Below, in pieces: positions 17,156 to 26,680 of a stretch of 64,000 nt of DNA; position 1 is the first letter of the stretch, and every line of letters begins with the position of its first letter. Location: assembly GCA_050246995.1 (NCBI GenBank), contig JBFWVA010000010.1:1-64000 (forward strand), read 5' to 3'. The DNA is from SHVO01 sp050246995 (GTDB taxonomy: Bacteria; Pseudomonadota; Alphaproteobacteria; Rhodospirillales; Rhodospirillaceae). A program made the translations under genes and the position numbers. The notes below the pieces were generated by a model that ran no database searches, was not told where the DNA came from, and saw only the letters and a list, made by a program, of their open reading frames with translations.

Positions 17156-17398
17156 TCAAATCACCGGTCCATCTTTGCCTGTTTCGCCTGTTTAAAATAA
17201 CCAAGCCCCGCTGTCACCCGCGATCGCCAGCACAGGCCCCATACGAATGCGCGGGCCAAGATTGCAAAGCGTCCATCTCCACCAAACGCGGCCCTAACTT
17301 GGCGAGACAAAGGGCCCGTGATACGACATAACCACGCAGATATTGTTTCGTTTTGCCGCCAAATAAGGGCGCCCGAGAGGGCGACGACCGATTCACGG
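17156..17398. other. Divergent intergenic region
   Basis: This 243-base gap separates the minus-strand FkbM/leg arm from the plus-strand TPR/T2SS region, so it probably holds promoters for both directions. A short direct repeat of GCCTGTTT is visible near 17180-17195. I see no convincing sigma-70 boxes or hairpin. Confidence 0.4.
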
Positions 17399-19489
17399 AT
17401 GAGCCAGCACACCACGATGCCCACCGACGCCGAAAGCATTGCCGAACTCGTTCGCATCGCCACCCTCACCCTCGAAGCCGGCGATCTGCCCGCGGCAGAA
17501 GCGCAGCTTCGCCACATCGCGGCTTTGGCGCCTCATGATCCTGTCGCCGCGCATCAGCTCGCCGTCGTCCTTCTCAAAACGAACCGTAACGAAGAGGCCA
17601 CTGCGGTGCTGACTAAACAGGCCGGCGTGGGCGCCCTGCCTCAGTCGCTCATGCTGCTTGGCACCTTGTTTGAAAATGGCGGACGGGATCAGGACGCGTC
17701 TCGGTGTTACGAGATGCTCTTGAAGCGCGACCCGGAACACCCGTTTGCAATTAAACGAATGGGCGCCATCCGCGAGCGGCAGAACGCGGCGACTATCGCC
17801 GCGTCGGCTGACGCCTCCGATGACATCGCCGCCCTGGAAGCGGCGGCTTTTCAGGATCCGCAAAATCCGGCAACCCTGCACCAACTTGGCAGCGCGCTGG
17901 TCCGCGCCAAGCGGCTGCCCGAAGCGGAAGACGCGTTTCGGCGAAGCCTGCAAATCGCAAGCCGCTCCCAGACGTGGCTGGCCTTGGGCGAACTTTACGA
18001 AAATACCGGTCACACGACCCAGGCTTACGGTTCGTACAAGAACGCCGTAAAAGAAGCGCCGCACAGCTATCAAGCATTGATGAAGCTGGGCACTTTCACT
18101 GAAGCGATGGAAAACAAGCCCGGCGCACGCGATTGCTATCGACGCGCCTTGGAAGCGCAGCCGGGCGATCTCCAAGCCACTTCGAAATACACAAGTCTCA
18201 TCTTCGACAAAGACCCGGAACTTTCGGTTCAGCTGTGGGAAGAAGCCCTTTCGCGCGCGGGTGACAGTATTGACCGCAAGACGGCGGCTTACGATCAGCT
18301 GGTTTGCCATAAGGAATGGTGGGAGCGCATTAAGCGCGGCGAAATGCCCTATCACGCGGCCCGCCTCAGCGATCTTTTTTTTACGTACGCGGCGAACGAG
18401 GTCCAAGCTTGGGACGCTCTGAACCAGCAACGCCTCGCGATGCACCCCGGCAATCCCTCATTGCTGGCGGCGGCCGGTCTTTCCCGGTTCTGTCTCAGAG
18501 ATCGGCACGGCGCCGAACCGCTGTTCCGCGCCGCGGCCGAAAAAGCGCCCGAGCATATTCTCGGCGTGATAAGATTTGAGCCACGTTTCTACGATGATTT
18601 GCGCGCGTTCGCGGATACCGACTTAACGCGAACACTTCCGCCCGTAATTGATGTTGCTGCGCTGGTGCCGGATCCCAAAGGCATTCTTTACCTATCCTGT
18701 AACTTTACCTATTTCCGCGCGTTCGCGCTCCCGATGATCGTCTCGTTGCGCGAAAACTCGCCGCAAACACCGGTCCACGTACACATCATGGACGCGAACG
18801 AGGAAGAGACCGCGCTCGCACATGCTTTTCTGAAACAGCTTGCGCCGGTTAAATTCGCGCTGAGCGTTGAACGTCCCGGACTGACGAATGCCCCCGTCCA
18901 GGAAGCACGTTCCTACTATCATGCCGTGCGCTTTATCCGCTTCCATCAGCACCTTCTACATTATGGCGTTCCGCTGTGGCTCATGGACGTGGACGCTGTG
19001 ATCAACACAAACCTCGATGGGTTGTTTGCTGAGCTTGGCGGCAGCGACGTCGCGATGCGCATCCGCCCAGGCCGTAAAGAGCCTTGGAACCAGTTCAACG
19101 CCTGCATCGTGGGAGCCGGCACGACGGAACGGTCACGCGAGTACTTCCGGCTCATCGCGGCTTATCTGGCGTATTTCTTCCAACGCGGCAGTCTTCGCTG
19201 GGGAATCGATCAACTCGCGATGTATGGCGTATTCGCGGATATGGAAGATCGGAAGGAAGCACCTCGCCTCGCACTGCTAGGGGAGCGCGAGGTGGACTAC
19301 ACCTATCGCGACGATGGTTTTGTGTGGTGCAACTCAGGTGCGGGCAAATTCCAGCATTTGAAGCGCATCGCCAACCCCAATAGCCTTCCGCTGGCCAATT
19401 TCGACGGTAATGTATTTGTCGGTGTTTTCGAGCGTCACTGGAAGGAATGCGAGAATATCGCTGCGAAGCTTTCCGCGCTTCCGAATTAG
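17399..19489 (+). CDS. TPR protein fused to a GT-A-like glycosyltransferase domain
   Basis: About 696 aa from the ATG at 17399; in-frame codons continue upstream to 17318 but look non-coding. Residues ~10-300 are tetratricopeptide repeats, with recurring units such as AVVLLKTNRNEEAT and LGELYENTGHTTQAYGSYKNA. From about residue 420 (ILYLSCNFTYFRAF) a nucleotide-diphospho-sugar transferase-like domain follows with a DVD metal motif at 530-532 (LMDVDAVI). This differs from the GT-B modules of the later array. The TPR part could hold a protein acceptor, as in FlmG, and the GT part would transfer a sugar. Acceptor and donor are unknown. Confidence 0.75.
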   Translation: MSQHTTMPTDAESIAELVRIATLTLEAGDLPAAEAQLRHIAALAPHDPVAAHQLAVVLLKTNRNEEATAVLTKQAGVGALPQSLMLLGTLFENGGRDQDASRCYEMLLKRDPEHPFAIKRMGAIRERQNAATIAASADASDDIAALEAAAFQDPQNPATLHQLGSALVRAKRLPEAEDAFRRSLQIASRSQTWLALGELYENTGHTTQAYGSYKNAVKEAPHSYQALMKLGTFTEAMENKPGARDCYRRALEAQPGDLQATSKYTSLIFDKDPELSVQLWEEALSRAGDSIDRKTAAYDQLVCHKEWWERIKRGEMPYHAARLSDLFFTYAANEVQAWDALNQQRLAMHPGNPSLLAAAGLSRFCLRDRHGAEPLFRAAAEKAPEHILGVIRFEPRFYDDLRAFADTDLTRTLPPVIDVAALVPDPKGILYLSCNFTYFRAFALPMIVSLRENSPQTPVHVHIMDANEEETALAHAFLKQLAPVKFALSVERPGLTNAPVQEARSYYHAVRFIRFHQHLLHYGVPLWLMDVDAVINTNLDGLFAELGGSDVAMRIRPGRKEPWNQFNACIVGAGTTERSREYFRLIAAYLAYFFQRGSLRWGIDQLAMYGVFADMEDRKEAPRLALLGEREVDYTYRDDGFVWCNSGAGKFQHLKRIANPNSLPLANFDGNVFVGVFERHWKECENIAAKLSALPN

Positions 19490-19573
19490 GCCTTTGTCAA
19501 AGTCGGTCGGCCGCAAACAACAACCCCTCTCCTGCGGACTTTTATTTTCAAGTGAACCGACTTAAGAGACGGC

Positions 19574-21184
19574 ATGGAAAATACGTTTCCCTACAAAAAC
19601 TTCTCGGACGCAATCACCGCCGCCCGGACCGCACAAAACAATGGCGATCTTGATGGAGCCGCGCACATCTATCGCCTTATCCCCGGCGCTTTCCCCGAGA
19701 AAAAAAGTGCGGTAACCGCCGCCGCGGCTGGGTTGAAAGAGTGTGGATTCTGGACGGAGGCCGTCGCTGCGGTTGAAACGGCACTTCGCAACAAGCCGCA
19801 GAGCGCAATGTATTTGTGGGCCTTGTCTGAACTGTATCGCGAGATCGGAGATTATGCGCGCGCGGCCGGTTACCTGCAGCGCTATATCGACCATGACCCG
19901 CGCAGCGCGGAAGCATGGGTTTTGCTCGCGCGATTGCATGGCCTAGGCGGCAATGCCGCCGAAGCCGAGACCGCGTACGCAAACGCTCTCGACCGTGATC
20001 CTATGAATGTGTTGGCGGCGCTGGGCCGCGGCGATTCGCTTTTCCATCTCGGACGAGTTGACGAAGCGATTGTCTTCTATCGCCGGGCGGTGGCCAGCGC
20101 GCCACGAGACGCAGTGGCATTGTTCGCGCTCGGAAGCGCGCTGCGGGCTTATGGCGCCGAAAGCGAGGGCCATGACTTTCTGCGGCGCTCGTTGGAAATC
20201 GATCCAAGTCATGCGCCCGCTCACGTGAATTTCGGGCTGACCTACTTTAATACAGGCAGCCTCAAGGAGGCCGAAGCTGCCGCCCGCAATGCACTGCGCA
20301 TCGACGCCCAGCTGCAAAGCGCGCAAGTTCTGCTCGGACTTGCGCTTGCCGAGCAAGGGGACCTGGGTGGCGCCGCGGACGCACTTTCGGCCGCGGTCGA
20401 AAAGGCGCACCACACGGAAGCGCTTCTTGCTCTCGCTACCCTTCAGAATGTCGCTGGGGACAAACGCCTCGCTGAACTCGCACTTCAACGCATTGCCGTC
20501 GAGGAGCCGAACAATAGCGAGGCTAAACACCTACTCAATGCTCTGCACGGCGCCGCCCTCTCTGCGCCGGAGGAGACCTATGCCCGCGAGGCATTCAACC
20601 GTGTTGCCCAGCGATACGACGTCCAGGAGCTGGGTTATCGCCGATACGCCGTTCCTACGGCGATCGCGGATCTCGTCGAAGAGCATCAGCCGGACCGGCG
20701 CGTCATTGCGCGTCTAGCCGATGTAGGTTGCGGCACCGGTTTGGTGGCCGCATCATTGCAGGACGCTTTCAGGACCGATGCCGCCGTAGGAATCGACATC
20801 TCGCCGAATATGGCGAAGATCGCGAGCGCTAAAGGACTTTACGATCAAATCCTCATCGGGGACGCGCGCGAGATCGCAAAGCTCGATAGGGTCTTCGACA
20901 TTATTGCCGCCGGCGATCTGTTCCCGTACCTGGGCGACGTCACGAGCTTCTTAGCCGCGGCGCGTGAGCGCCTCGCTCCCGGGGGACTGCTCGCTTATTC
21001 GATCGAACTTTCGCAAGATGCGCCGCTGGCGCTCTCTGCCAATGGGCGCTTCGTTCATACCCAGGCCCACATTGATGAAGCCGCACGCGCCGCAGGCTTG
21101 CGGACGGTAGCGGTTCGTTCCGTGGCGCTCCGGCACATTTTTGGCCGGGAAATCCAAGGTATGGTGGGTATCCTGCAGGCGTAG
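19574..21184 (+). CDS. TPR protein with C-terminal SAM methyltransferase domain
   Basis: A 536-aa cytoplasmic protein. Residues ~10-320 are helical TPR units (e.g. DYARAAGYLQRYIDHDPRS and AHVNFGLTYFNTGSLKEAE). From ~340 a class I methyltransferase domain follows: VGCGTGLVAASLQ is motif I, AVGIDISPNMAKIA is the acidic loop, and FDIIAAGDLFPYLGD continues the fold. The TPR half is built like those of the adjacent glycosyltransferases, suggesting it docks to the same protein target or complex and methylates the protein or its glycan. No substrate can be assigned. Confidence 0.75.
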   Translation: MENTFPYKNFSDAITAARTAQNNGDLDGAAHIYRLIPGAFPEKKSAVTAAAAGLKECGFWTEAVAAVETALRNKPQSAMYLWALSELYREIGDYARAAGYLQRYIDHDPRSAEAWVLLARLHGLGGNAAEAETAYANALDRDPMNVLAALGRGDSLFHLGRVDEAIVFYRRAVASAPRDAVALFALGSALRAYGAESEGHDFLRRSLEIDPSHAPAHVNFGLTYFNTGSLKEAEAAARNALRIDAQLQSAQVLLGLALAEQGDLGGAADALSAAVEKAHHTEALLALATLQNVAGDKRLAELALQRIAVEEPNNSEAKHLLNALHGAALSAPEETYAREAFNRVAQRYDVQELGYRRYAVPTAIADLVEEHQPDRRVIARLADVGCGTGLVAASLQDAFRTDAAVGIDISPNMAKIASAKGLYDQILIGDAREIAKLDRVFDIIAAGDLFPYLGDVTSFLAAARERLAPGGLLAYSIELSQDAPLALSANGRFVHTQAHIDEAARAAGLRTVAVRSVALRHIFGREIQGMVGILQA

Positions 21185-21370
21185 GATCTGCGCGACCTTA
21201 CAAACTTGTAAGCCCCTACGTGCGAGCGGACGGAAATTAACCCGGCGCGATAGGTCTTTCTGTCATTCTGTTAAAGTCGTGAAAGGGGCCGGAGATGGTA
21301 ATACCGCCCCCTTTGCGCACGTCGTCGCCAAGGAAGCCGGCGCACGCTGGACGAGTAGCTGGAGTAGCTT
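21185..21370. other. Intergenic region before gspE
   Basis: This 186-base stretch contains an inverted repeat CTTACA/TGTAAG (21197-21212, 4-base loop) just after the preceding stop. No T-run follows, so it may be an operator or a weak structure rather than a terminator. The ribosome-binding site GGAG (21361-21364) for gspE lies at its end. Confidence 0.35.
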
Positions 21371-23119
21371 TTGGAAGCCACAATCACCCGCCCCGAACCG
21401 CACATGCAGCCTGCCTTTGAGGTGCAGCCGCCGCTGGGCCAGCTTTTGTTGCAACGCGGCCTTATCAACGACAACGACCTCGCCAAGGCTGTGAGCTTCC
21501 AAGCGAGCTTTGGCGGCCTGCTCGGCGCGATCCTAATCCGTATCGGGGCTGTCTCGGAAGATGCCGTCCTGGAAGCTCTCTCGACCCAACTGGGCCTGGA
21601 TGTCATGTCCAACCAGCAGATGCCCCAAGATCCAACCACCTACGCGCAAACGATCAAGGCCTCGGGGATCGACAGCGAGTGGTGGATTGATCAGGCGACG
21701 CTCGCCTGGACCGACGAAGCGGGCGTCATTCATTGCATCAGCCGCGACCCGGTGAAACCAAGTCTGCAGGAAGTCATACTAGCGGCATTCCCGGACAAGG
21801 ACATCCATTGGTGGCTGATCCGCAACCGTGAACTCGACCTCATGATCGACCTGGTGCGCCGCGCGCTCATGTCGGACGGGCGCGACATCGAAGGCGACGT
21901 CGCGCTGCTGCGGGAACTTGCCGAAGAGGCGCCGGTCGTTGAGCTGGTCTCAAACGTGATGGCCCAGGCGGTCAATGAAGCCGCGTCAGATATCCACGTA
22001 GAGCCGTTGGAGCATGAGTTTGAAATTCGCTACCGCATCGACGGCGTTCTTCAGAGCCGCGTCACCTTGCCGCGCTCGCGCTTCGATGCCGTCGCTTCGC
22101 GCATCAAGCTGATTTCGGGCCTGGATATCGCCGAGCGACGCCTGCCGCAGGACGGACGCATCAGTATCCGCATGAGCGGCAAAGACCTCGACATTCGCGT
22201 CTCGTGCCTACCGGGTGTGTGGGGCGAGTCCATCGTCATGCGTCTGCTTCTCAAGGAGCACAAAGAGTTTTCGCTTTCCAAGATCGGCATGGCCAAGGAT
22301 CACCTGGAGACGTTTGGAAAGCTTGCGCGGGAGCCCCATGGAATCATCCTGGTGACCGGGCCGACAGGTTCGGGAAAATCAACCACGCTTAAAGCGACGC
22401 TTGAACATATCAAGGACGGCAAGCGTAAAATCATTACTGTCGAGGACCCGGTCGAATACAACATCCCGGGGGTCACACAAGTCCAAACCAAAGCGGATAT
22501 CGGCTACACATTCGCCCGCGCCTTGCGCTCGATCCTGCGCCAGGACCCCGACGTGATCATGATCGGGGAAATCCGCGACCTTGAGACCGCCCAGATCGCG
22601 GTGCAGGCGTCGCTGACCGGCCACATGGTGTTCTCGACATTGCATACCAACGATTCCCTCAGCGCATTCACGCGCCTCATCGATATGGGGCTGGAACCTT
22701 TCCTTGTCGCGTCGTCCGTGCGCGAAGTTATGGCGCAGCGACTTGTGCGCCGTTTGTGTCCGCATTGCCGGACCCCCCATCAACCGCCGCTCGCGATCCG
22801 CGAGAAGTGCGAGAAGCTGCGCGAGCGGTTCCCCGACGTCCTCACAGGAGAGCCCCGTTGGTTCGAGGCCCGCGGGTGTGCGCGCTGCCAGAACACGGGA
22901 TATCGCGGCCGCCTCGGAGTTTACGAGGTGACGGTCCTCAACGACGAAGTCGCGGAGATGGTCTTGCATCAACGTCCGTTAAATGAGTTGCAAGCGGCCG
23001 TGCGCAAGTATGGCTTCCGCGATCTCATGGAGGACGGCTTGATCAAAGTGTGGCAAGGCGACACCAGCGTCGAAGAAGTCATCCGCGTCACCGGACAAGC
23101 CGGCGTCGACGGCGATTGA
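21371..23119 (+). CDS. gspE: Type II secretion ATPase GspE
   Basis: The cytoplasmic hexameric ATPase that powers pseudopilus assembly. An N-terminal GspE/MshEN domain (about residues 20-150) precedes the ATPase core with Walker A GPTGSGKST at ~330-338, the Asp box region (ITVEDPVEY) and Walker B (DVIMIGEIRD). The zinc-binding tetracysteine site C463-x2-C466 and C503-x2-C506 is intact, as in GspE/PilB relatives. A TTG start at 21371 is chosen because GGAG lies 6 bases upstream; an ATG at 21404 is the alternative. It is separated from gspF by 15 kb of glycosyltransferase and cargo genes, an unusual arrangement. Confidence 0.93.
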   Translation: MEATITRPEPHMQPAFEVQPPLGQLLLQRGLINDNDLAKAVSFQASFGGLLGAILIRIGAVSEDAVLEALSTQLGLDVMSNQQMPQDPTTYAQTIKASGIDSEWWIDQATLAWTDEAGVIHCISRDPVKPSLQEVILAAFPDKDIHWWLIRNRELDLMIDLVRRALMSDGRDIEGDVALLRELAEEAPVVELVSNVMAQAVNEAASDIHVEPLEHEFEIRYRIDGVLQSRVTLPRSRFDAVASRIKLISGLDIAERRLPQDGRISIRMSGKDLDIRVSCLPGVWGESIVMRLLLKEHKEFSLSKIGMAKDHLETFGKLAREPHGIILVTGPTGSGKSTTLKATLEHIKDGKRKIITVEDPVEYNIPGVTQVQTKADIGYTFARALRSILRQDPDVIMIGEIRDLETAQIAVQASLTGHMVFSTLHTNDSLSAFTRLIDMGLEPFLVASSVREVMAQRLVRRLCPHCRTPHQPPLAIREKCEKLRERFPDVLTGEPRWFEARGCARCQNTGYRGRLGVYEVTVLNDEVAEMVLHQRPLNELQAAVRKYGFRDLMEDGLIKVWQGDTSVEEVIRVTGQAGVDGD

Positions 23120-23140
23120 TTTTGGCAGGCCGCAACACAT

Positions 23141-25147
23141 ATGGCGCCTCCATCTACACCGACCTCTCCGGCGTTTGACGCCGCGTACCAAGCCGCGACC
23201 GCCGCGCATCAAGCCGGCCGCTTTGCCCAGGCCGCCACCGCCTATGAGGCGCTGCTCCCCAAGGCGCCCACGGACGCCCAACTCCGCTATCTTCTTGGCG
23301 CGGCCTATGTAGAGCTGAATCGATTCACAGATGCGGTCGCGGCTCTCGAGCATTCGCTCCGCCTGCGCCCGCGCCATCTCCCGACAGTCGAGATGTTGGG
23401 TTCGGCTTGGCTCCGCGCGCAGGTCCCCGAAAAGTCAGTTGCATATTTTCGTGAGGCCGACGCGTTGGCCGGCGGCACAATCGCGACCACTGATCGGCTG
23501 GCCAACGCGTTACGACTCGCCGGAGCCCACGCTGAAGCCAGCAAATTTTATCAGCGCCTTCTCGCGCAAGACCCATCGCAGCGTACGGCCTATGTCGGTC
23601 TCGCGATGTGCCTCGCCGCCCTCGGCGATACGGCCGGCGCCGAGGAAATTCTGCGCACCTGTCTTCAACGTCATGCCGGATACCGCAACGCGGTTTTGAC
23701 GCTCGCGTCTGTTCTTGGGCAAACGGAGCGGTTCACTGAAGCCGAACAGCTTTTGCGAGACCACCTCGTCGGCGATCCATCCAATCTGGAAGGGCGCCGG
23801 CTTCTCGCCAATGTGTTGCACAAACAAGGGCAGCTCACGGCAGCCGAGGAGATTTACCGCGACATCCTGCGACACAATCCGGGCGATGACCAAGCCTCTC
23901 TCCAACTCACCGAAGCGCTACTCGAGCGTTCTCAACTGGACGAAGCTGAGTCCATATTGCGCGATCTGAAGCGCACTGCTCCGGCTAACGCCGACGTCAT
24001 CACCACGCTCGGCCGCGTCCTTGAACTCCGCGGCGATCTAATAGGCGCGATCCGATTGCACAGTGAAGCGATCGCCCAAGATCCTCGCAATGCGAACGCC
24101 TACCTGAACCGCGGGAGCGCAAAACGATTCAACGGCGACTTCGAGGGCGCCCTTGCGGATTACGATATCGCCCTTTCTCTAAAGCCCGGCTTCCCGCCGG
24201 CGGTCGCCAACCGCGGCCTCACGTTGTTGATATTGGGAAGATTGCAAGAGGCGTGGCCCTCTTATCGCGCGCGCCTCCGCGCGGTTCACGGCGCACCGGA
24301 TCTTAGCGGTGACAAGCGATGGGATGGATCACCATTGGCCGGAAAGCGCGTTCTGGTGTGGTTGGAATATGGGCTGGGCGACGAGATTCTATTCGCGAGT
24401 CTGTTGCCCGAACTAATCGACGCGGTCGCACATTGCACGATTGTCTGTTCGCCCCGCCTTTGCCGGCTTTTCGCACGCTCTTTCCCGCGAGCGCGCGTGA
24501 TCGCCATGGGGAGCATCATCGAAGGGAACTTCGATGTGCGGCTGCCGCTGACCGACGCCGCTCAATTGCTGCGTCCAACATTGGCCTCGCTTCCGCATCA
24601 TAGCGGATACCTTGTGCCTGACGCGGCGTTGGCACAAGACCTTCGGGCGCGCTATCAAAACGGCACGAGCGCACGCCTCGTGGGACTTTCCTGGCGAAGC
24701 GCGGCTGGGCCGACAGGACGCTTCAAGTCTTTGCAACTTGCGCAGTTCGCCAAGCTTCTCGACATTCCTGGGATTAACTTCGTCTCGCTGCAGTACGGCG
24801 ATTGCGCCGAGGAGGTTGCGCAGGTTTCGAACATGACGGGGCGCAGCATCATTCACGACAAAAGCATCGATTCATTGGGCGACCTGGATTCCTTCGCGGC
24901 GCAAGTTGCGGCCATGGACCTTGTGATTTCGGTCAGCAATACCACCGTACACGTTGCGGGGGCGCTTAACCGCCCGGTCTGGGCGCTTGTCCCCACGGGG
25001 CCGGGAGCACATTGGTATTGGTTCATGAATCGCGCGGATAGTCCGTGGTATCCGAGTGCCAAATTGTTCCGTCAGGACCAGCGCGGCGATTGGCAGAGGC
25101 CGCTGGATGATGTGGCGGCCGCGCTCGCAAAGTGGGCGCACGCATGA
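23141..25147 (+). CDS. TPR-glycosyltransferase, FlmG-like (array copy 1)
   Basis: A 668-aa cytoplasmic protein. Residues ~10-380 are about ten TPR units, a longer repeat region than in its neighbours. The C-terminal ~280 residues are a GT-B-like module: GLGDEILFASLLPEL, CSPRLCRLFARSFP, VGLSWRSA, FVSLQYGD, SVSNTTVHVAGAL and the closing RADSPWYPSAKLFRQ block. The same series recurs in all array members. TPR-GT-B fusions are known as flagellin nonulosonic acid transferases (FlmG in Caulobacter), where the TPR region recognises the acceptor. A CMP-nonulosonate donor made by the neighbouring locus is therefore a good inference. It starts 21 bases after gspE. Confidence 0.8.
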   Translation: MAPPSTPTSPAFDAAYQAATAAHQAGRFAQAATAYEALLPKAPTDAQLRYLLGAAYVELNRFTDAVAALEHSLRLRPRHLPTVEMLGSAWLRAQVPEKSVAYFREADALAGGTIATTDRLANALRLAGAHAEASKFYQRLLAQDPSQRTAYVGLAMCLAALGDTAGAEEILRTCLQRHAGYRNAVLTLASVLGQTERFTEAEQLLRDHLVGDPSNLEGRRLLANVLHKQGQLTAAEEIYRDILRHNPGDDQASLQLTEALLERSQLDEAESILRDLKRTAPANADVITTLGRVLELRGDLIGAIRLHSEAIAQDPRNANAYLNRGSAKRFNGDFEGALADYDIALSLKPGFPPAVANRGLTLLILGRLQEAWPSYRARLRAVHGAPDLSGDKRWDGSPLAGKRVLVWLEYGLGDEILFASLLPELIDAVAHCTIVCSPRLCRLFARSFPRARVIAMGSIIEGNFDVRLPLTDAAQLLRPTLASLPHHSGYLVPDAALAQDLRARYQNGTSARLVGLSWRSAAGPTGRFKSLQLAQFAKLLDIPGINFVSLQYGDCAEEVAQVSNMTGRSIIHDKSIDSLGDLDSFAAQVAAMDLVISVSNTTVHVAGALNRPVWALVPTGPGAHWYWFMNRADSPWYPSAKLFRQDQRGDWQRPLDDVAAALAKWAHA

Positions 25148-26673
25148 CCGCGGCGCGGGATCTTGTTACGCATGCGATGGACCACCATCGCCACGGCCGT
25201 TTGTCGGAAGCGGAAGCGGGCTACCGCGATACGCTCCGTCTTGACCCGAACAATCCCGACGCTCTGCATTTGCTGGGCGTAATTTTGGCCAGCCGCGGTG
25301 ATGCGGCGGAAGGCATCGAACTCATCACCCGGGCGCTCGAGCGCAATCCGAACTCCAAAGAAGCTCATCTCAATCTCGCTAATATCCTTGCCGGCGCCCT
25401 ACGTATGAGCGAGGCGGAGCATCATTTCCACGAAGCATACCGGCGTGACAAAACCTATGCCGATGCCGCCAATGGGCTGGGCGGCACTTTTCTTCATCGC
25501 GGACGCTATAGCGAAGCTGAACCACATTTGCGGGCAGCGCTCGCTCTTGCGCCCCGCTCAGCTCCCGTGTTGCTCAACATGGGAATGCTCATGGACGCTA
25601 CGGGCCGGTTCGACGACGCCATCGGTTTTTATGAACGCGTCCTCGCCCTGCACCCGGATCACGTCGATGCGCATTTTCACCGCGCCCTCGCCCTTCTTGT
25701 GCGTGGACAGTTTCCCGAAGGTTGGCGGGAATATGCTTGGCGGGTACGCAGTCCGCTCACGCAAACATTCTTTGGGCGCTTTCCCTTTCCGTACTGGCGG
25801 GGCGAGCCGCTTGCCGGTCGCAAGATCCTTGTATGGACGGAACTCGGACCGGGCGATGAAATTTTTTCCGCCACCATGGTGCCCGATCTTATCGCCATGG
25901 GCGCGACGGTCGTTCTGCTGTGCTCTCCACGCATGGCCCCGCTTTTCGCGCGGTCATTCCCGTCCGTGCACATCATTGCCGCGGGTGAGCCCCCACGCGA
26001 TGCCGCGATCGCACAAGGGATCGAATTTCAAGCTTCCGTCGGCGAACTCGGCGCCGTGCTTCGGCCATCGTTCGCGGCGTTTCCGGGACAAAGCGCGCCC
26101 CTAAAGGCCGATCCGGAGAAGACAGCCCTGCTCCGCCGCCGCTATCAGGCGGTCAGGCCAGGGACGAAGCTGGTCGGAATTTCATGGCGCAGCAAAAACC
26201 TTCGGGTCGAAGACGCTAAATCGATCCCCCTGGAGGCCTGGACGCCGATCCTGGAACTTCCCGGAATTACTTTTGTCAGTCTCCAATATGGCGATGTGAC
26301 GGATGAGGTCACGCGGGCGGAGCGCGATCAAGGCGCCGCCATCCTCGTCGATCCGACGATCGATCCGTTAACGAGCCTGGACGACTTCGCCGCGCAAGTC
26401 GCGGCGATGGACCTCGTAATTTCCGTCAGCAATACAACCGTACATATTGCGGGCGCCCTCGGACGTCCCATATGGGCACTGGTCCCGTCAAACCACGGGC
26501 GGTTGTGGTATTGGTTTCTTGAACGGGCTGACAGCCCCTGGTACCCAAGCGCACGCCTGTTCCGGCAGCGGGCAAACTCAGATTGGCGTTCCAGCTTGGA
26601 GACTGTCGCGGAAGAATTGACCCAACTTAGCAACGGCGCCAACGGGCGCGGTCAATGCGCCCCGGCTTCTTAA
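25144..26673 (+). CDS. TPR-glycosyltransferase, FlmG-like (array copy 2)
   Basis: A 509-aa protein with fewer TPR units (about residues 1-205) than copy 1, then the GT-B-like module with all landmarks: GPGDEIFSATMVPDL, CSPRMAPLFARSFP, VGISWRSK, FVSLQYGDV, SVSNTTVHIAGAL and RADSPWYPSARLFRQ. Its glycosyltransferase half is most like copy 1, pointing to local duplication. The TPR sequence differs, as expected if the copies bind different acceptor sites. Start by ATGA overlap with copy 1. Confidence 0.8.
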   Translation: MTAARDLVTHAMDHHRHGRLSEAEAGYRDTLRLDPNNPDALHLLGVILASRGDAAEGIELITRALERNPNSKEAHLNLANILAGALRMSEAEHHFHEAYRRDKTYADAANGLGGTFLHRGRYSEAEPHLRAALALAPRSAPVLLNMGMLMDATGRFDDAIGFYERVLALHPDHVDAHFHRALALLVRGQFPEGWREYAWRVRSPLTQTFFGRFPFPYWRGEPLAGRKILVWTELGPGDEIFSATMVPDLIAMGATVVLLCSPRMAPLFARSFPSVHIIAAGEPPRDAAIAQGIEFQASVGELGAVLRPSFAAFPGQSAPLKADPEKTALLRRRYQAVRPGTKLVGISWRSKNLRVEDAKSIPLEAWTPILELPGITFVSLQYGDVTDEVTRAERDQGAAILVDPTIDPLTSLDDFAAQVAAMDLVISVSNTTVHIAGALGRPIWALVPSNHGRLWYWFLERADSPWYPSARLFRQRANSDWRSSLETVAEELTQLSNGANGRGQCAPAS

Positions 26674-26680
26674 GATATTT

